The notes beneath the pieces were generated by a model. It had not been told where the DNA came from. It was given only the letters and a program-made list of their open reading frames with translations, and ran no database searches. This document shows positions 36,296-48,008 of a stretch of 64,000 bases of DNA, in pieces. The stretch's first letter is position 1. Each line of letters begins with the position of its first letter. The stretch lies in NCBI GenBank assembly GCA_019096065.1, contig JAGUCH010000005.1, positions 1,860,001 through 1,924,000 on the forward strand. The letters are read 5' to 3'. This stretch comes from Paracyclopina nana. Taxonomy: Eukaryota > Arthropoda > Copepoda > Cyclopoida > Cyclopettidae. A program made the translations under genes and the position numbers.

Positions 36296-36365
36296 GTCAG
36301 CTGACGCCCAATCATGCTAGTGGGGAGTCGGGCCGCGCCGTTACCCATGAGCGTCAGCTGACGCC
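36296..36365. repeat. direct repeat of GTCAGCTGACGCC
   Basis: The 13-base word occurs at 36296-36308 and 36353-36365, 57 bases apart. Each copy is centred on a palindrome (CAGCTG E-box within TCAGCTGA), and related CATGC words follow each copy. It may be a regulatory element; no adjacent transcription unit is identified. Confidence 0.4.
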
Positions 36366-37502
36366 TGAGCATGTAAATTTTACCCATGCTAACAATTCAT
36401 TAATTTTAGTAGCTCGGTCTGCGCTTCACTCAAAAATAAAAGATGGTTGGTGGCAGCATCAATTTTCTCAATATTAGAAGATAGCAGCTAGCTACCGTAC
36501 GCCACAGCAGTGGCACACAGTGAAAATGTCACATCTACAAAAGAATTCCCAGAAGAAAGAAGCATCGTTAAATATCCCACGGGACGCATACGTTATTACA
36601 GCTTTCTGTAAGATACCATAACTGTTTATAATAGTGCTTTTTTCTGCACCAAAAGAAAAGCCGGCTTGCTCACAAGTATTCCAACGCACTGCAAAGAAGT
36701 AGCGAAATTCCAGTTTTCCTCGCGCATTTTCAGCACGATTGGTATCTTGAAATGCAAGATTCCACACTCCACTAATTAATAGGACAATCTGAAGAGAAAA
36801 TCTTAGACAACAGGAAATGAACACCACCCAAAAAAGTCTTGAAATGTAATTCAAGTGAGTTCCTTCTTTTTCTTGTGAGTGTCGCACATCTCGCTGATTT
36901 TAAAATGCAGAGTCCAGCTGAAAGAGGCAAAAATTGCTGAAGCCGCGCTTTTCTTGATGATTTAATGTTGACTCAGTGATGCGTTTCGATGAGTCACTTT
37001 TTTTGTATGCTCGTCTGCGAGTTGAACGATAAGACTACTGCGAGCTCGATTCTGACATGCCTTCTTAACTCACACTTTTAAAACATTTATGCGCAGCATA
37101 ATCAAATCATAATATTACATTAAGATATGTATATAGAGTGAAATGAGTACTTTTATGGTGGCCATATCATGATGGAGTCGAGCTGCCTTTCGGAAAATCA
37201 GGATCGATATGAAGAAAGAAAGCCCCCCAGGGGTCCATTTATTCGGCGAGGATCCATGAGTGTGTAGTATTCAGTAATCGAAGATTAACGCAAAACTAAA
37301 GGGATTATGCGCAGCATTCCGGCTCAGAATACTTTTGCCGTATCAGCTGTTTCCTAGAATACAACCGCTATGCAATTTATGCAAATCGCGAATAGACTGC
37401 AGTATTCTTCGTAGTGTTTTAATTATGCACATGGCTGCACTTTTGGGCCTCCGTTTGAAGAAAATGGCACTTTTCACTTTTCTTGTTGTAGCTATGTACA
37501 AT

Positions 37503-37508
37503 TTTATT
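37503..37508 (-). terminator. poly(A) signal of SIN3
   Basis: AATAAA on the minus strand about 240 bases past the SIN3 stop codon (37747-37749). A short GA microsatellite lies between them at about 37618-37638. Confidence 0.5.
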
Positions 37509-37746
37509 CATCTAGCTTGCGACGACGCTATATAGGAGTAGTAGCAGTTTATGGTTGCAATAAAAAATTGCTTGTGCATCCAAATACTTTAAAAGGCTAA
37601 ACAATAAGTATGTATAAAGAGAGAGAGAGACAGAGAGATCATTCCAAAAGGCCAAGATCACCAGGAATGGAGGCTTCTTCTATTGACGACGACGACAAAA
37701 CTTCGGTAGTATCACAGCAGCAATTCCAGCATTTGGCCTCGCCATT

Positions 37747-40700
37747 TTAGGCACTATTGCTTGAGGTCATGGAGGCCGCTGCCGTCGCCGTTGAGGATGC
37801 TGACGACGACCCTGTCACGGCTGCAGACGAAGCCGACGTGTGTGAGGCCGTCGTCGAGGCTGGCACGGGTCCGTTACTGTTGTTCGAGGTCGTCTTGATG
37901 ATGTCAGCCTTGTACTTGTGGAAAGTTCGGTAGGGGGTTCGCTCCATGTCAGCCCTGGTGATTTTATGGGTCTTGTTGGCCACCAAGCCCTCTGACTTGC
38001 CCATGAACCACTCGTTGATCGAGGTCACTGAGGTCTCTGGCACGTTCTTCTTCAGCCACTTGGAATGCCACCGGCCAAAATCCCTGAATTTCCGTTGTGA
38101 CACTGATTTGTGAGACTGGAATGAGAAGCATTATTATTATTAATACGGCCCATGTAAACAACTAATAGAGACTCACGTTTTTGGCGCGGGTTAACGCCAA
38201 CCGTCTGTAGAAGCAATTTTCACTATTGATAACGTACAAGATCTTGAAGTTTCTCGGGTTGAACTTGCACTGGAGATTGTCCTCGAAGCTCACGTCACTC
38301 TTGTCGTTGAACAGCTCCTTTTTGGCACTGGGCGAGCTACAAAAAAGAGTGACACAGGTTGAAGATGATCCAGGAGTGTGTGGGAAAAATAGCTAGTACC
38401 TTTCTTTGGAGACGCCATTGTTGGCATCCTTGTCAGGCGGCGCGAGATGATTTTGCATTTCCCGCATCTTTCCGTAGGGGCTTTGGTTGTAGGACCTAAT
38501 ACTGCGAGGCAAAAATACAGGCTTTCGCGTCAGCTGGACTTTGCACTCGTCCGAAATTTCATCGCCAGGCTGGATGAACCGGTCGACATAGGAGGAGTAT
38601 TTGCGGGCAGATTCCTCGTCCTGGTCAGAGTTGTGGCCCTCAGTCTCCGTGTCGAGGAGTTCTATGGTCATTTTCCCACTCTGGTGGTAGATGAAGATTT
38701 TGAAGCAATTCTCGTCGGCGAGCAGCTTTTCAGAGCGTTTTTGGTAGACCAACTCGGCCAATTGGCGATCCGCAGCTGAACTGCAAAAGCCGCCGGTGGC
38801 TCCATTTTTCTTCTCGTTGAGGTACAAATCGTAGCAGTCCACGCAGGACTCGTCCATGACCAAATGCTGCAATTGCCTCACGGCGTTGCTCACAACCTTT
38901 TGGAAAAAGCGGAAGACATTAGTGTCAATGTACTAAGCTACACTTGCTGGCTGTTACCTTGTCAAGAGTGAAAGACACATAGGCATGAATTCCAAACATC
39001 TCCCTAAGCGTGTCCTCGTAGGCTTGAGCATCCATGTTGCCATCCAGGAGATTCTTGACCATGTCCAAGAAAGCTGGGTAGTAGTCTTCAGGTTCAATCT
39101 CATCTAAAGATAATTATGAATTAGGCTATATGTAAAGGACTTAATATAAAGGGGAAAGCATTACTCTTTGGTTTGAGTCTCAGTGCCACGGCAATGGACT
39201 CCTTGCGGTCCTTTCTGTCCTTGGTCTCCTCGTTGGCAATGATGACAGCTTGGTTGTACATTTTGGTCAGTCTTTCGCTAAGGATGTTGTGCAGCCTCAA
39301 AAACAGACACCAATTGTTGTTGCACATGATATGCGAGTAAGATTCATCCTATAAGGACAAAATTAATAACGGCAATGCTTAAATAAAAATATCTCAAGCT
39401 TACCGGCTCCATTTCGCGTGCATGCAAGGGAGTCCGACGTCCGTCTTTGTTTGGCTCAACTTTGATGTCAGCTTCGTTGATAAGCTCCTTCTTCTCGTCC
39501 TTCTTGGTCGCATCTTTCTTATCCTCGGCCGTCTTCTTCTTCCGCGCAGCCCTCGTGCTTTTGGACCCGTTGGAGGCGTCCGGATCGTCTCCCTCGTCCT
39601 TCTCAGAGTCCTCGTCGTCCTCGCGCTCATCCTCGGACATCTCCTGTCTGGGATGCTTGAACAGGTCCATGAGGAAGTGCTTGAGCAGAACCTTGATCTT
39701 GTGCTTGTCCTCCTTGTGGATGGAGGTCTGCCGTTTGACATGATGGATCAGCAGATTATTGACATCGTCCAAGATCTGCATGTCCGCATAGTCCAACGTC
39801 ATGTGCGGCCCCTCCGGAACCGGTACGACCGAATCGGCACTGGCATTCGCATTGGCCTCCTCCTGCTCGTGCCTCTCGTCGTAGAGGGTCTCCAGCTCGT
39901 TCAGCAAGCTCTTGGAGCGAAGGAACCGAGTGTCGGACTGCTTGAACAGCAGACTCTGGTGATCGAGGCTCTTCAAGTAGTACTTCTCGTTCTGGTCCCT
40001 CCAAGTCTTGTTGAAATTCTTCTGCACTTCCCGCCACTCCTCGTCCTTCGACTTCAGCCTCCGGAGCACAAGGGGGACAGCCACGACGGGGTTGCGTTTC
40101 AGCCCGTCAATGATGTCATTGGCCTTGTCGCCATAAATGCGTCGAATCGCTCGCTGGTGGATGGTGGGGCTGGATCCGCCGAGGCAGTCGTCCAATCGGT
40201 ACCTCGCAGCCTCTTCCGGAGGCATGCGGCTCATTTTCTTCTGCACGACCTCCAGGACCTTGATGGTGTCTTTGTTGGTCTCCAGGACCACGTCGAACTC
40301 GAACCGCTCGTCTTCGGTGCGGTAGATGAACTCCTCGTACTGCGTTTTCCGCGAGGTCACGAACTGCGAGTCCTCCGACCAAGATGGGAACGAGACCCAC
40401 GTGTCATTCAATACTTCGCGGCAGAGGGACGTGCGCCCCGTGCACGTGGGCTGCACAAAGCTCTTGGGCAGGGCGCAATAGCTCGCGCCCAACCTCTTAC
40501 ACGTGGCATAGTCAATGTCCATGGCCGAGTCGCCGGAAAACCTCTGAGGGACCTGCGGCGGCAGAGCCTCGCTTTTGGAGCCTTCGGCTTGCTGAGCGGC
40601 CGGAACGGCAGCGGCGGACTCCTTGTAGCCCACAAAGTCCTTGAACCATTTGAAGAGTTCCGGGTACCTGCTCAAGAAGGGCACGGCCAGTTGGACGAGC

Positions 40701-42846
40701 TCGGTGCGACTGATGACCTCCTGGTTGAAGAGGACGAGGCAGCGCAGAAAGTCCTCGTACACCTCCTTGGACTTCAAGGCCTTGCGGACCTTGTCGAAGA
40801 AAGCGTACTCGTTGAGCGTCCCGAATTTGCCGGCCTCGGCGAGGCTGACGTTGCGCAGGGCTCCATACTTGGCCTTTTTGGGCGGCGGGTGCGACAGCCC
40901 CGTGGGCGGCCTCTTGGCGGAAGCTGGCACTTGAGGCTGGTACCTGGAGGCGGCGGGAGGCTGCTGGCTGCTGTACTTGTAGCCCGGCTGGACGAGGGGC
41001 GAGGCTGCGGCTGCCACCAAAGGCCGCTTGTTGACCTCAGCGCTCTTGCTGCCCATCAGGCTATTGTCGTTGGTGGCCTCAGGCAGGAACTGGCTGAACT
41101 CGTTCAAAAGATCCTCCTGGTTTTGGAAAAGCTTGGCAACTTGGGCGAACACCTCGCTCTCCGTGAGGTACCGACCTGTCGGCTGGTGTCCATCCTTAAT
41201 TGCCCTCTGATCCTTTTGATAGGTGTGGAGGATCTCAAGGAATTGCTTATAGACATCGGGTTGGCCAGCGAACCTGTTCTTGATTTTGTTCACGTAGTTG
41301 ATGGCGTGGTTAAACTCCACAGGCTGATTGTGGGGCTGTCCTTGCTGCGGCTGCTGCTGCTGCTGTTGGGGCAGCTGTTGCTGCTGCTGAGGCTGCTGTT
41401 GAGGCTGCAGGTTAGCAGTGGTCAGTAAGTGTTGCTGGTTGAGCGGTCCTCCTTGGGGAACGAGGCTGACTTCGGAGCCGAGCCTCAGGGGGTGGCCGGG
41501 GTACTCGGCCGACCCCTTGATCACCGTGGTCTGGAACTTTTGCCCTGCGGAGTTGTTGGTTTGAATGGTGACCGGCCTCACCGTTGTCGAGGCTGCGAGA
41601 GAGGCTGCCTGTGCGGTTGTGATCGAGGTGAGTTGGCCCTGGGGAGCCATGGTCTGGATGCCATGCGGGGTGTGCACGATCGTCTGCATTCCAGCCCCCA
41701 AAATCCCGGGCATGCTCACTGCGATCTGCAACGAATTATTAAAATTAACTTATTAAAATGAATAAGAAACAATCAAGATGACAACTTACAGCATCGTTAC
41801 ATTGAACCTCAATCTTGTAGCCTGGGGGCAGGAACGTGTTGAATCCCACGATGAGCTCCGGGTGGCCTTTGAATAGACATGAGACGCGAGCTATAACTCC
41901 GGGAGTGTCAATGCTCTGGCTCTTGAACTCCTTCATAATGTCCAAGAAATCATTGTACACCTGCGGCTGGTTCCCGAACTTGTACTTGACTTGGTCCAAA
42001 TACGACAGAGCATCCTCGACCTTCAGCCTCTGGAAATTGGCGTTTCCGGCGCCGGAATTGGGCCCTCCTACGAGGCCACCGCTGCTGGGCATCGCGGAGT
42101 TGATGGCAGCATTGCTCAGGCTCGCGATGGTCCGAATGGGGAAGTTCTGGTGGGCTGCAGGCTGCTTCTGGTGGATGATCTGTGAGTGGACCGAATTCTG
42201 CTGTTGGTTGGCCACACCTCCCGTCAAGGTCTTGATCGAGGTGGGCGCGGCCCCTGAATACGTCGTTGTCACTGCCGTGCCGTAGGGAAGGCTCACAGGT
42301 GTAGTTGGCAATGCTGAAACAATTTTTTCAAATGATTAAAATAGTAAGTAAAACTGCAAATTCTACCTAGAATTCGCGCTCACATTATCAATACAGGAAA
42401 CATTTCATAAAATACTATGATTAGTGAATCTTACTGATTTGCTCGGGTTTCAAAGGAGTCTGCTGTCCGACAATTGTAGCTTGCGTATGATGAGCGACCG
42501 GAGGCTGGCTGGAGGACAACCCGGAGGGCGTGGTCGAAATGGCCACGCCCCCGCTATGAGCCAAGGGTGGATTGGAGACGGAGTTCGTGTCGCTTCTATA
42601 GACGGTGACGCCCTGCGCTGGGGACATGGATACCACTCCACGTGGTAGGGTAATTTGGGCGGCACCTGCGGACGTCACGTTGCATGGTCGCGATGTGAGT
42701 TCAATGTGAGGAGGCTGCTGCTGCTGCTGCTGTTGAGGCCGCTGAACGAAGACGGGCTGCTGAAGTTGCTGCTGCTGCGCGACGGAGGCCACCGCAGACA
42801 CGTCCGGGATCTTGATGATCCCGCTCGTGTTTTCGTTTCCCTTCAT
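37747..42846 (-). CDS. Sin3A: SIN3 transcriptional co-repressor scaffold (1537 aa)
   Basis: Scaffold of the histone deacetylase co-repressor complex in the nucleus. Eight coding exons: 42846-42435, 42313-41790, 41725-39404, 39348-39165, 39103-38958, 38896-38400, 38336-38177 and 38115-37747; every junction is GT-AG and the total is 1538 codons. Residues: Gln-rich N-terminus; PAH1 at about 232-305; poly-Gln at about 418-440; PAH2 at about 448-535; PAH3 at about 617-680; the HDAC-interaction domain at about 712-815 ([12 protein letters not shown], then a [10 protein letters not shown] block); an acidic and basic Lys/Glu/Asp stretch near 1040; and the SIN3 C-terminal domain to about 1500. The tail is a Ser/Ala/Thr run. 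The start was chosen because joining the exon ending at 45263 puts an in-frame stop and no ATG upstream of 42846. Somewhat longer than vertebrate SIN3A, as insect forms are. Confidence 0.93.
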
Positions 42847-42865
42847 AAAGAGAATTCGGACAACA

Positions 42866-45262
42866 CTGAAAAAATAAAATTTCTGTTTCAAATGGTACAA
42901 TACAGTAGGCATATGTTTATGATTATCCATATGCTGCCCATTTCTGAGAATTGTGAACACCTTTAACAACTATATTAGCTAGTAATTTATCATCTAAAAC
43001 ATCTAAAATATAGCCTATTGTAGACGAAATACCTGTCAAATTTCATTTAGTGAGTAACTTAACTAAAAGAGTAACCATATATTTTTGGATTTAGGACGTT
43101 TTCTAAGTTTTTCAAGAAAAAGGGATAATTCGTTAAAATATGGCTCTAATAGTTAGTTCATCAATATAATTTAGAAGGAGCCTTAGTATTCAAAAAAGTG
43201 TCGAAGGGATTATTTTTAAGTGAATAATAACCGTCTCGTGTCATGTATCCATAGCTCAAATCATATTTAAAGTGTCTTTCTCATTTTATGTTACTGACTC
43301 TCTTCTATGTAAGGTAAAAGTTGCATTAATTGGCCGTAATGTGCAAAATGCTATTTGAGAATGAAAGTGAGTTCATTACATGTCATATTTCCAAGTGATT
43401 TTTTAAATGGCAAATAGCATGAATTGTCGTTGTAGTGCGGATTTCGAGGCCGGCACGACCTTCTGTGTCCTGTCGAGACTGGCCCTGAGTTGTCCCACTT
43501 TTTATGGGACATGACAGAGCGCTCGGATTTGGTGCACACGCCGGCATGACTCGACGATAGCAGAGCTCGTTTCGGGGCACAGAGGCATCGTTTTGACCCC
43601 CGGAACGAGCACAAACTCCCGGAATTCCTTTCAAAGGCCCTTGCTGGAGGCCGCGGCCTCACAACTAATAACTTTGCTAATAGAAAACCTTCATTTAACA
43701 CTTTCCTACCGATTAGCAGAGCCAAATGGCCCGTAAAAGCCGCAGGTTTTGAATAAAGGCCGCAAAACGTGGCACTGAGCTTGAGGCCACTTTTGAGGCT
43801 CCTGAGGCCACAAGGCAGCCTCGAAAGCCTTCAAAACCACTCAGACTACTCAGCCCCACATCTCCTCACAATCAGAGCCTTTTAAGGCCCCTAGAGGCCG
43901 TTCAGAGGGGTCAAAGAGGCCCCCAAATCACTGCTTTTCTCACTGATGGCCTCTTTTCAGCCTCCACAGCTTCAAAACTGGCTTGGCATCACACAAAAGG
44001 CCAGAGAAACCGGTGCAAAAACACCTGGATTTCGAGGCATGGCTGGATGCGGACTCCAAGGAGAATTGTTAGCTAAAGCGGTCTTCTATTCTGGCCAATC
44101 TTACCTTGGAACACTTATAAAGTCCCAGCCTCGGGACTGGCCTCACTGGCTCGGTGTGGAGGTCCGAAATTTGAATCGAATCTCAAGTCCTCATGCGAAA
44201 ACAGTCCGCACTTAATGGACGAGGAATTGTTCACGCAGTCGTAGTCGGAGCTACACCAAACTTAGAGGCCAGCGCCACGAGCCGGGCCGGAAAATGCGAC
44301 CGGACCGGACAGCTCAGAGTTGTTCTTGGCCGCCAAATCCGAATCAAGACATCTCGCCACCAATTTCGCCATTGCTTGGAATGCCAACAGATTCGCCAAT
44401 TTTTTTGAGCACTAACCTGCTCAATCAAAAATCATAATTCATAACTTATTAGGGGCGTTAAGGCATTTTAAGAAAGTAACGTTTTTCCGCGAGCCCTCGC
44501 TGCATGCTCTGCTCTGTCGCGTGCCCGCACTTTGCCTCAGTCCGACTTGCCTCTGTCCGACACCAACTACGACGCCATGGCGTCCATCTTGGATCTCAGC
44601 CCTACACAAAGGCCAACTTTTTCAAACTCATACCACTCGACTTGGACGGCCTTTCTCGGGCCAATTGGGGCCGAAATGGACACCTCGTGACAGCTCCTGT
44701 GAACTCGAGCCCTTTTAGGCCCCCGCAAAGGCCGGAAGGGCGAGAAAAGGGCCGCGAAATGAGCGTATATACGGCAGGGGGAGGAGCCACCTTCCCTCCC
44801 TAGAAAAGGAAAGTGGACTCGGCCACGGCCAATAAACAGCAACTTGGCAAACACCGACTTTTACCACTTTGGGGGCGAGGCCGAGGCCGGGAATGGATGG
44901 CGGAGGCCATCGAAGAAACGGTTGGGCCTTTTGGCAAGCCGAAATTCAGGTTTGAAATGGAAATATGCAAAGGAGTAAAGAGTAGATGGGAGCACTCTTT
45001 TCAATGATTGCTTTTGACGGAATGGACAACGAAGAGACTTTATGTAAAGAAAAAGACCACGAATTGGATCAACGAAAGGCTGTTACCACTCAGAAGTTGA
45101 TTGGAAGCTTCAACTGAGCGCAAATTCAAGGAGTTTCGGGCTCGAAAAATGGGCACTGTGGAAAGCCTCATAACTCCGAGGAGAAGTGGGCTAGTTGTGA
45201 AAAAAGTGCGGCAAAATATGGCCCAGACCTTTACGCTGGTGAAGGCGTAGAATTTGGCTTAC
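42866..45262 (-). other. probable first intron of SIN3
   Basis: Stretch between a CAAG|GTAAGC donor at 45263/45262 and the TTTTTTCAG acceptor before 42865. From 43430 to 44930 it is GC-richer, with many GGCC words and overlapping open frames on both strands, none with a recognisable domain. GCGTATATACGGC near 44763 could belong to an internal promoter. Confidence 0.4.
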
Positions 45263-45310
45263 CTTGAGGCTTGATGGTGGCGATTTTCTTGGATTTAATC
45301 TGATCAGCTG
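45263..45310 (-). other. probable 3' part of SIN3 5' UTR exon
   Basis: Ends with CTCAAG before a strong GTAAGC donor. Joined to the acceptor at 42865, its reading frame contains TAA and no ATG before the start at 42846, so it would be untranslated. The 5' boundary is not defined. Support is splice consensus only. Confidence 0.4.
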
Positions 45311-45683
45311 ATCCCCTGGTTCAAAATTCTTCGATGACAAAACACGAATTTGGCAAACAACTCGAAATCGGATCGAACCCTACCTCGATGCATCAAATCA
45401 ACAAACAATAGTCCATATCGAATCATGTCTATTTCCAATGAATTATGACATAAATTGTCAAGAATAAAATAAGCATGTTTTGTCGATCGACATTTTGTAT
45501 GCATGTTCTATTTTAGTTAGAAAGAATCGTGATCTAGTGAAATGAGGAAGCCTTAAAATGGCGATGCAAGTTTCTTATAATGCGCGCGACCTCTCGCGGA
45601 AAATATAATATGCTCGGGTTCGTAACATAAACAATAACAATGCCATAAAATCACAGCATACTTCTTCTGTCAAATCGCCAAGA
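45311..45683. promoter_or_regulatory. divergent promoter region, SIN3 and hydrolase pair
   Basis: Intergenic gap between the probable SIN3 first exon (minus) and the first hydrolase gene (plus). It contains GATCAGCTGATC at 45301-45312, GATCGATCG-type words and a CpG-rich patch with TCTCGCGGAA near 45592. No TATA box is convincing. The arrangement suggests shared regulation, which is an inference from spacing. Confidence 0.35.
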
Positions 45684-46810
45684 ATGCTCTCAGTTAGGAA
45701 ATACCAATTTTTAACCGGACTAGTCAAAGCTTGCCGGCCATTCTCCTCGACTGAAGCTTCATTGTTGACAAATCCGCAGCAGTCAGAGGTGTCAATTCCA
45801 GTTCCATGGGGGAAAATAGCAGGTGGATGGCGGACTGATAAATCCGGTTTTTTGTATCCTCATGTGTCATTATTATTTTAGGCAAAAGCTGGGGTAACCC
45901 GAACGGTCCACCCGTGCTCTGCATTCATGGATGGCTTGACAATGCTTGCTCCTTTGACAGAATGGCGCCCTTGCTGCCCAATGACAAGTTCAACTTTGTT
46001 GCCATTGAGCTTCCAGGCCATGGATTCTCTTCGCATTATCCGCCAGGAATGAGCTACAGGTTCTCTGATGCGTTCATAGTCATTCGTTACGCCAAAGAGT
46101 TCTTGAATTGGGACAAATTTGCCATCATGGGACACTCTTTGGGGGCTGGAGTGGGCATTTGGTACAGCTCCATTTTCCCAGCTGACGTTGACAAGCTGAT
46201 TGCCATTGATTTAGTCAATATTGGCCCTCTGACGCTGGAGAAGCACGTCAAGCACACCAAGAAGGCCATTTTGTCATCTGTGGATACTTTCAAAAAGCTG
46301 ACACCAACATCAGAGTTGGAAAAGCCCCACAAAGTCCCGACGTATGCGTACATAGATGCAGTCTCTCGAGCTTTTATGGCCAACAACATTGCTCACGGGC
46401 AAAGTGCAATCACTCAAGAGTCTGTGGAGTGTCTCATGAAACGTGGCCTCATAAAGATGGGCGAAGACAAGTACACGTGGTCTGCGGATCTGAGGCTTCG
46501 CATTCCTCAAGCTTTTCACGTGCTGGAGGAGCAAGTTGAGCACTACGCCGCAGCCATAAAGTGTCCCATGATGCTGTTGAAGGCCACTGAATCCTCATAC
46601 TACATGCAAGAGGAGATGGCCAAGCGAATCATCAAAGTCTACATGAACCACAACCCTAACTTTGTGATGCACAAAATTGAAGGTGGCCACAGCGTGCACT
46701 TGAACAAGCCCCAAGTAGTCATTGACCATGTGAACAATTTTCTGCTCAAGACTGACTTCCATCCGGAGGAGGAGACGAAGCCGGAAAATTTCCCACTAGA
46801 TCTGTTTTAG
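45684..46810 (+). CDS. serine hydrolase-like alpha/beta hydrolase, copy A (355 aa)
   Basis: Alpha/beta-hydrolase of the SERHL (serine hydrolase-like) type; substrate unknown for this family. Exons 45684-45822 and 45882-46810 are separated by a 59-bp intron that falls after an IPVPWGKIAG segment. Residues: HGW oxyanion-hole motif at 62-64, nucleophile elbow GHSLGAG at 130-136 (Ser132), and catalytic His in GGHSVHLN near residue 326. The N-terminal 25 residues are basic and hydroxylated with no acidic residue before Glu24, consistent with a mitochondrial or peroxisomal presequence, although no C-terminal SKL-like signal is present. Its stop codon is followed 29 bases later by the ATG of a paralogue with the same intron position, and no AATAAA lies between. 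The copies share the whole fold but have diverged clearly, so the duplication is not recent. Confidence 0.88.
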
Positions 46811-46839
46811 AAATTAAAAATGTGTTGACCGAGGTCATC

Positions 46840-47939
46840 ATGAACGTAAACACTGCTGATGCTGCTGTTGAATTCGTATCTATGATTGCAGGCCCATTTA
46901 TGTGGAGATTCTTGTCAAAGACTACAGCAGAAGTGATCCGAAAAAACATGTCTTCCAACTTGAGCTCTGTTAGTGAGGTTAAAATCCCCGTTCCTTGGGG
47001 CCACATCGCAGGTACGTAAACATTAAGTAAACTTATGATTTTTATGCAACTCTACATGTATTTTTCGTAGGCAAAGAATGGGGCAGTCCTGAGGGCGAGC
47101 CCTGGATAGCCTTGCATGGCTGGCTCGACAACTGTGGCTCCTTTGACAATTTGCTTCCATTTTTCCCGTCAACCAAGCATAGGATAATTGCCATCGATTT
47201 GCCAGGCCACGGCCTCAGTTCGCACATTCCAAATGGTTTCAGCTACCATTATCTGGACGGCCTCCAGTTCATTCGAAGAGTGGCCCTCTACTACGAGTTA
47301 GACAGATTTAGTCTGCTTGGACATTCCATGGGAGCTGGCATGTCCATGATGTACACTGTGACTCATCCGGATCACGTGAAAAGGCTTGTGATGCTCGATG
47401 CCATCAAGCCGATCTCGAGGTCGGTGGACACAGTTGTGTCGAGAACGAGAGCCTCCATCGACGACCTCTTAAGCATCGAGTCCAAATTGGCCTCAGGAAG
47501 GGCCAATTACTACACTTATGAAACTGCCTTGAAAAGGCTGCTCGAGGGCTCCAACCAAATCCATGGACAAGAAAGCATTACTGTCGACTCTGCCAAGATT
47601 CTGCTTAAACGAGGATTGAAACGGGTGAAAGGTGAAGATGAGGATGCGTGGGACTTTACTCGAGATCTGAAGCACAGAATCACTTCTCTCTACGGTTATC
47701 CGCAAGAAGTCATCAAGGCTGTGGCCTCCGAGATAAAATGTCCTTTCCTCATAGTCAAGGCTCACGATGGGCGCCTTTATGAGTCCGAAGAGAACGCTAG
47801 TGAAGTACTGGACATTTACAAGGCCACTAATCCTCAATTTAGGTTCGTGGAAGTCCAAGGCAACCATCACGTTCATTTGAACGAGCCACAAAATGTGTGG
47901 CCAGCCATAGACGAGTTTTTGCAGCATTACGGCCACTAG
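46840..47939 (+). CDS. serine hydrolase-like alpha/beta hydrolase, copy B (346 aa)
   Basis: Paralogue of the gene just upstream. Exons 46840-47011 and 47071-47939, with a 59-bp intron at the same codon phase and alignment position as copy A (after IPVPWGHIAG). Residues: HGW at 73-75, GHSMGAG at 141-147 (Ser143 nucleophile) and catalytic His in GNHHVHLN near residue 327. The start is uncertain. ATG 46840 is the first in-frame Met after the copy A stop, but a good 3' splice site (TGATTGCAG ending 46891) precedes a second in-frame Met at 46900, which begins a basic presequence-like segment. If that site is used, the N-terminus is 326 aa and an upstream leader exon is spliced on. Copy B converges on PARN, with only 69 bases between the two stop codons. 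Confidence 0.85.
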
Positions 47940-48008
47940 TTCGGATTTTCTTATGTATTTTTCATTGCGCACAAAATATATGATTATAGAGAGATGTTTT
48001 CGGGGCTT

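Larger units (their letters stand above)
28634..37502. other. long intergenic region, no gene recognised
   Basis: Nearly 9 kb between the ARL4-like gene and SIN3, both on the minus strand. Untranslated first exons and the promoter of the ARL4-like gene must lie somewhere here, but I could not place them. Open frames up to about 130 codons occur without domain content or splice context. The region holds five CACWGTGGG-word sites (29870, 30066, 30486, 32275 and 32361), another at 34242, the TCTAGAC/GGCGCC module at 31531-31655, a GC-rich tRNA-like patch near 35470-35540 and a direct repeat at 36296-36365. Confidence 0.5.

Noticed and set aside
36492-36887. 131-codon minus-strand frame
   Set aside because: No domain, codon use like non-coding DNA, no neighbouring exons.
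37169-37267. 32-aa plus-strand frame with a basic RRGS end
   Set aside because: Looks protein-like but is too short and has no splice or transcript support.
39422-41428. 668-codon open frame on the plus strand opposite SIN3
   Set aside because: It mirrors the largest SIN3 coding exon, is rich in Leu/Val/Gly/Arg as expected from antisense reading of GC-biased codons, and has no domain. A shadow frame.
43946-44803. Overlapping 90-100 codon frames in the GC-richer SIN3 first intron
   Set aside because: Frames on both strands are equally open because stop codons are rare in GC-rich DNA; none shows a domain.
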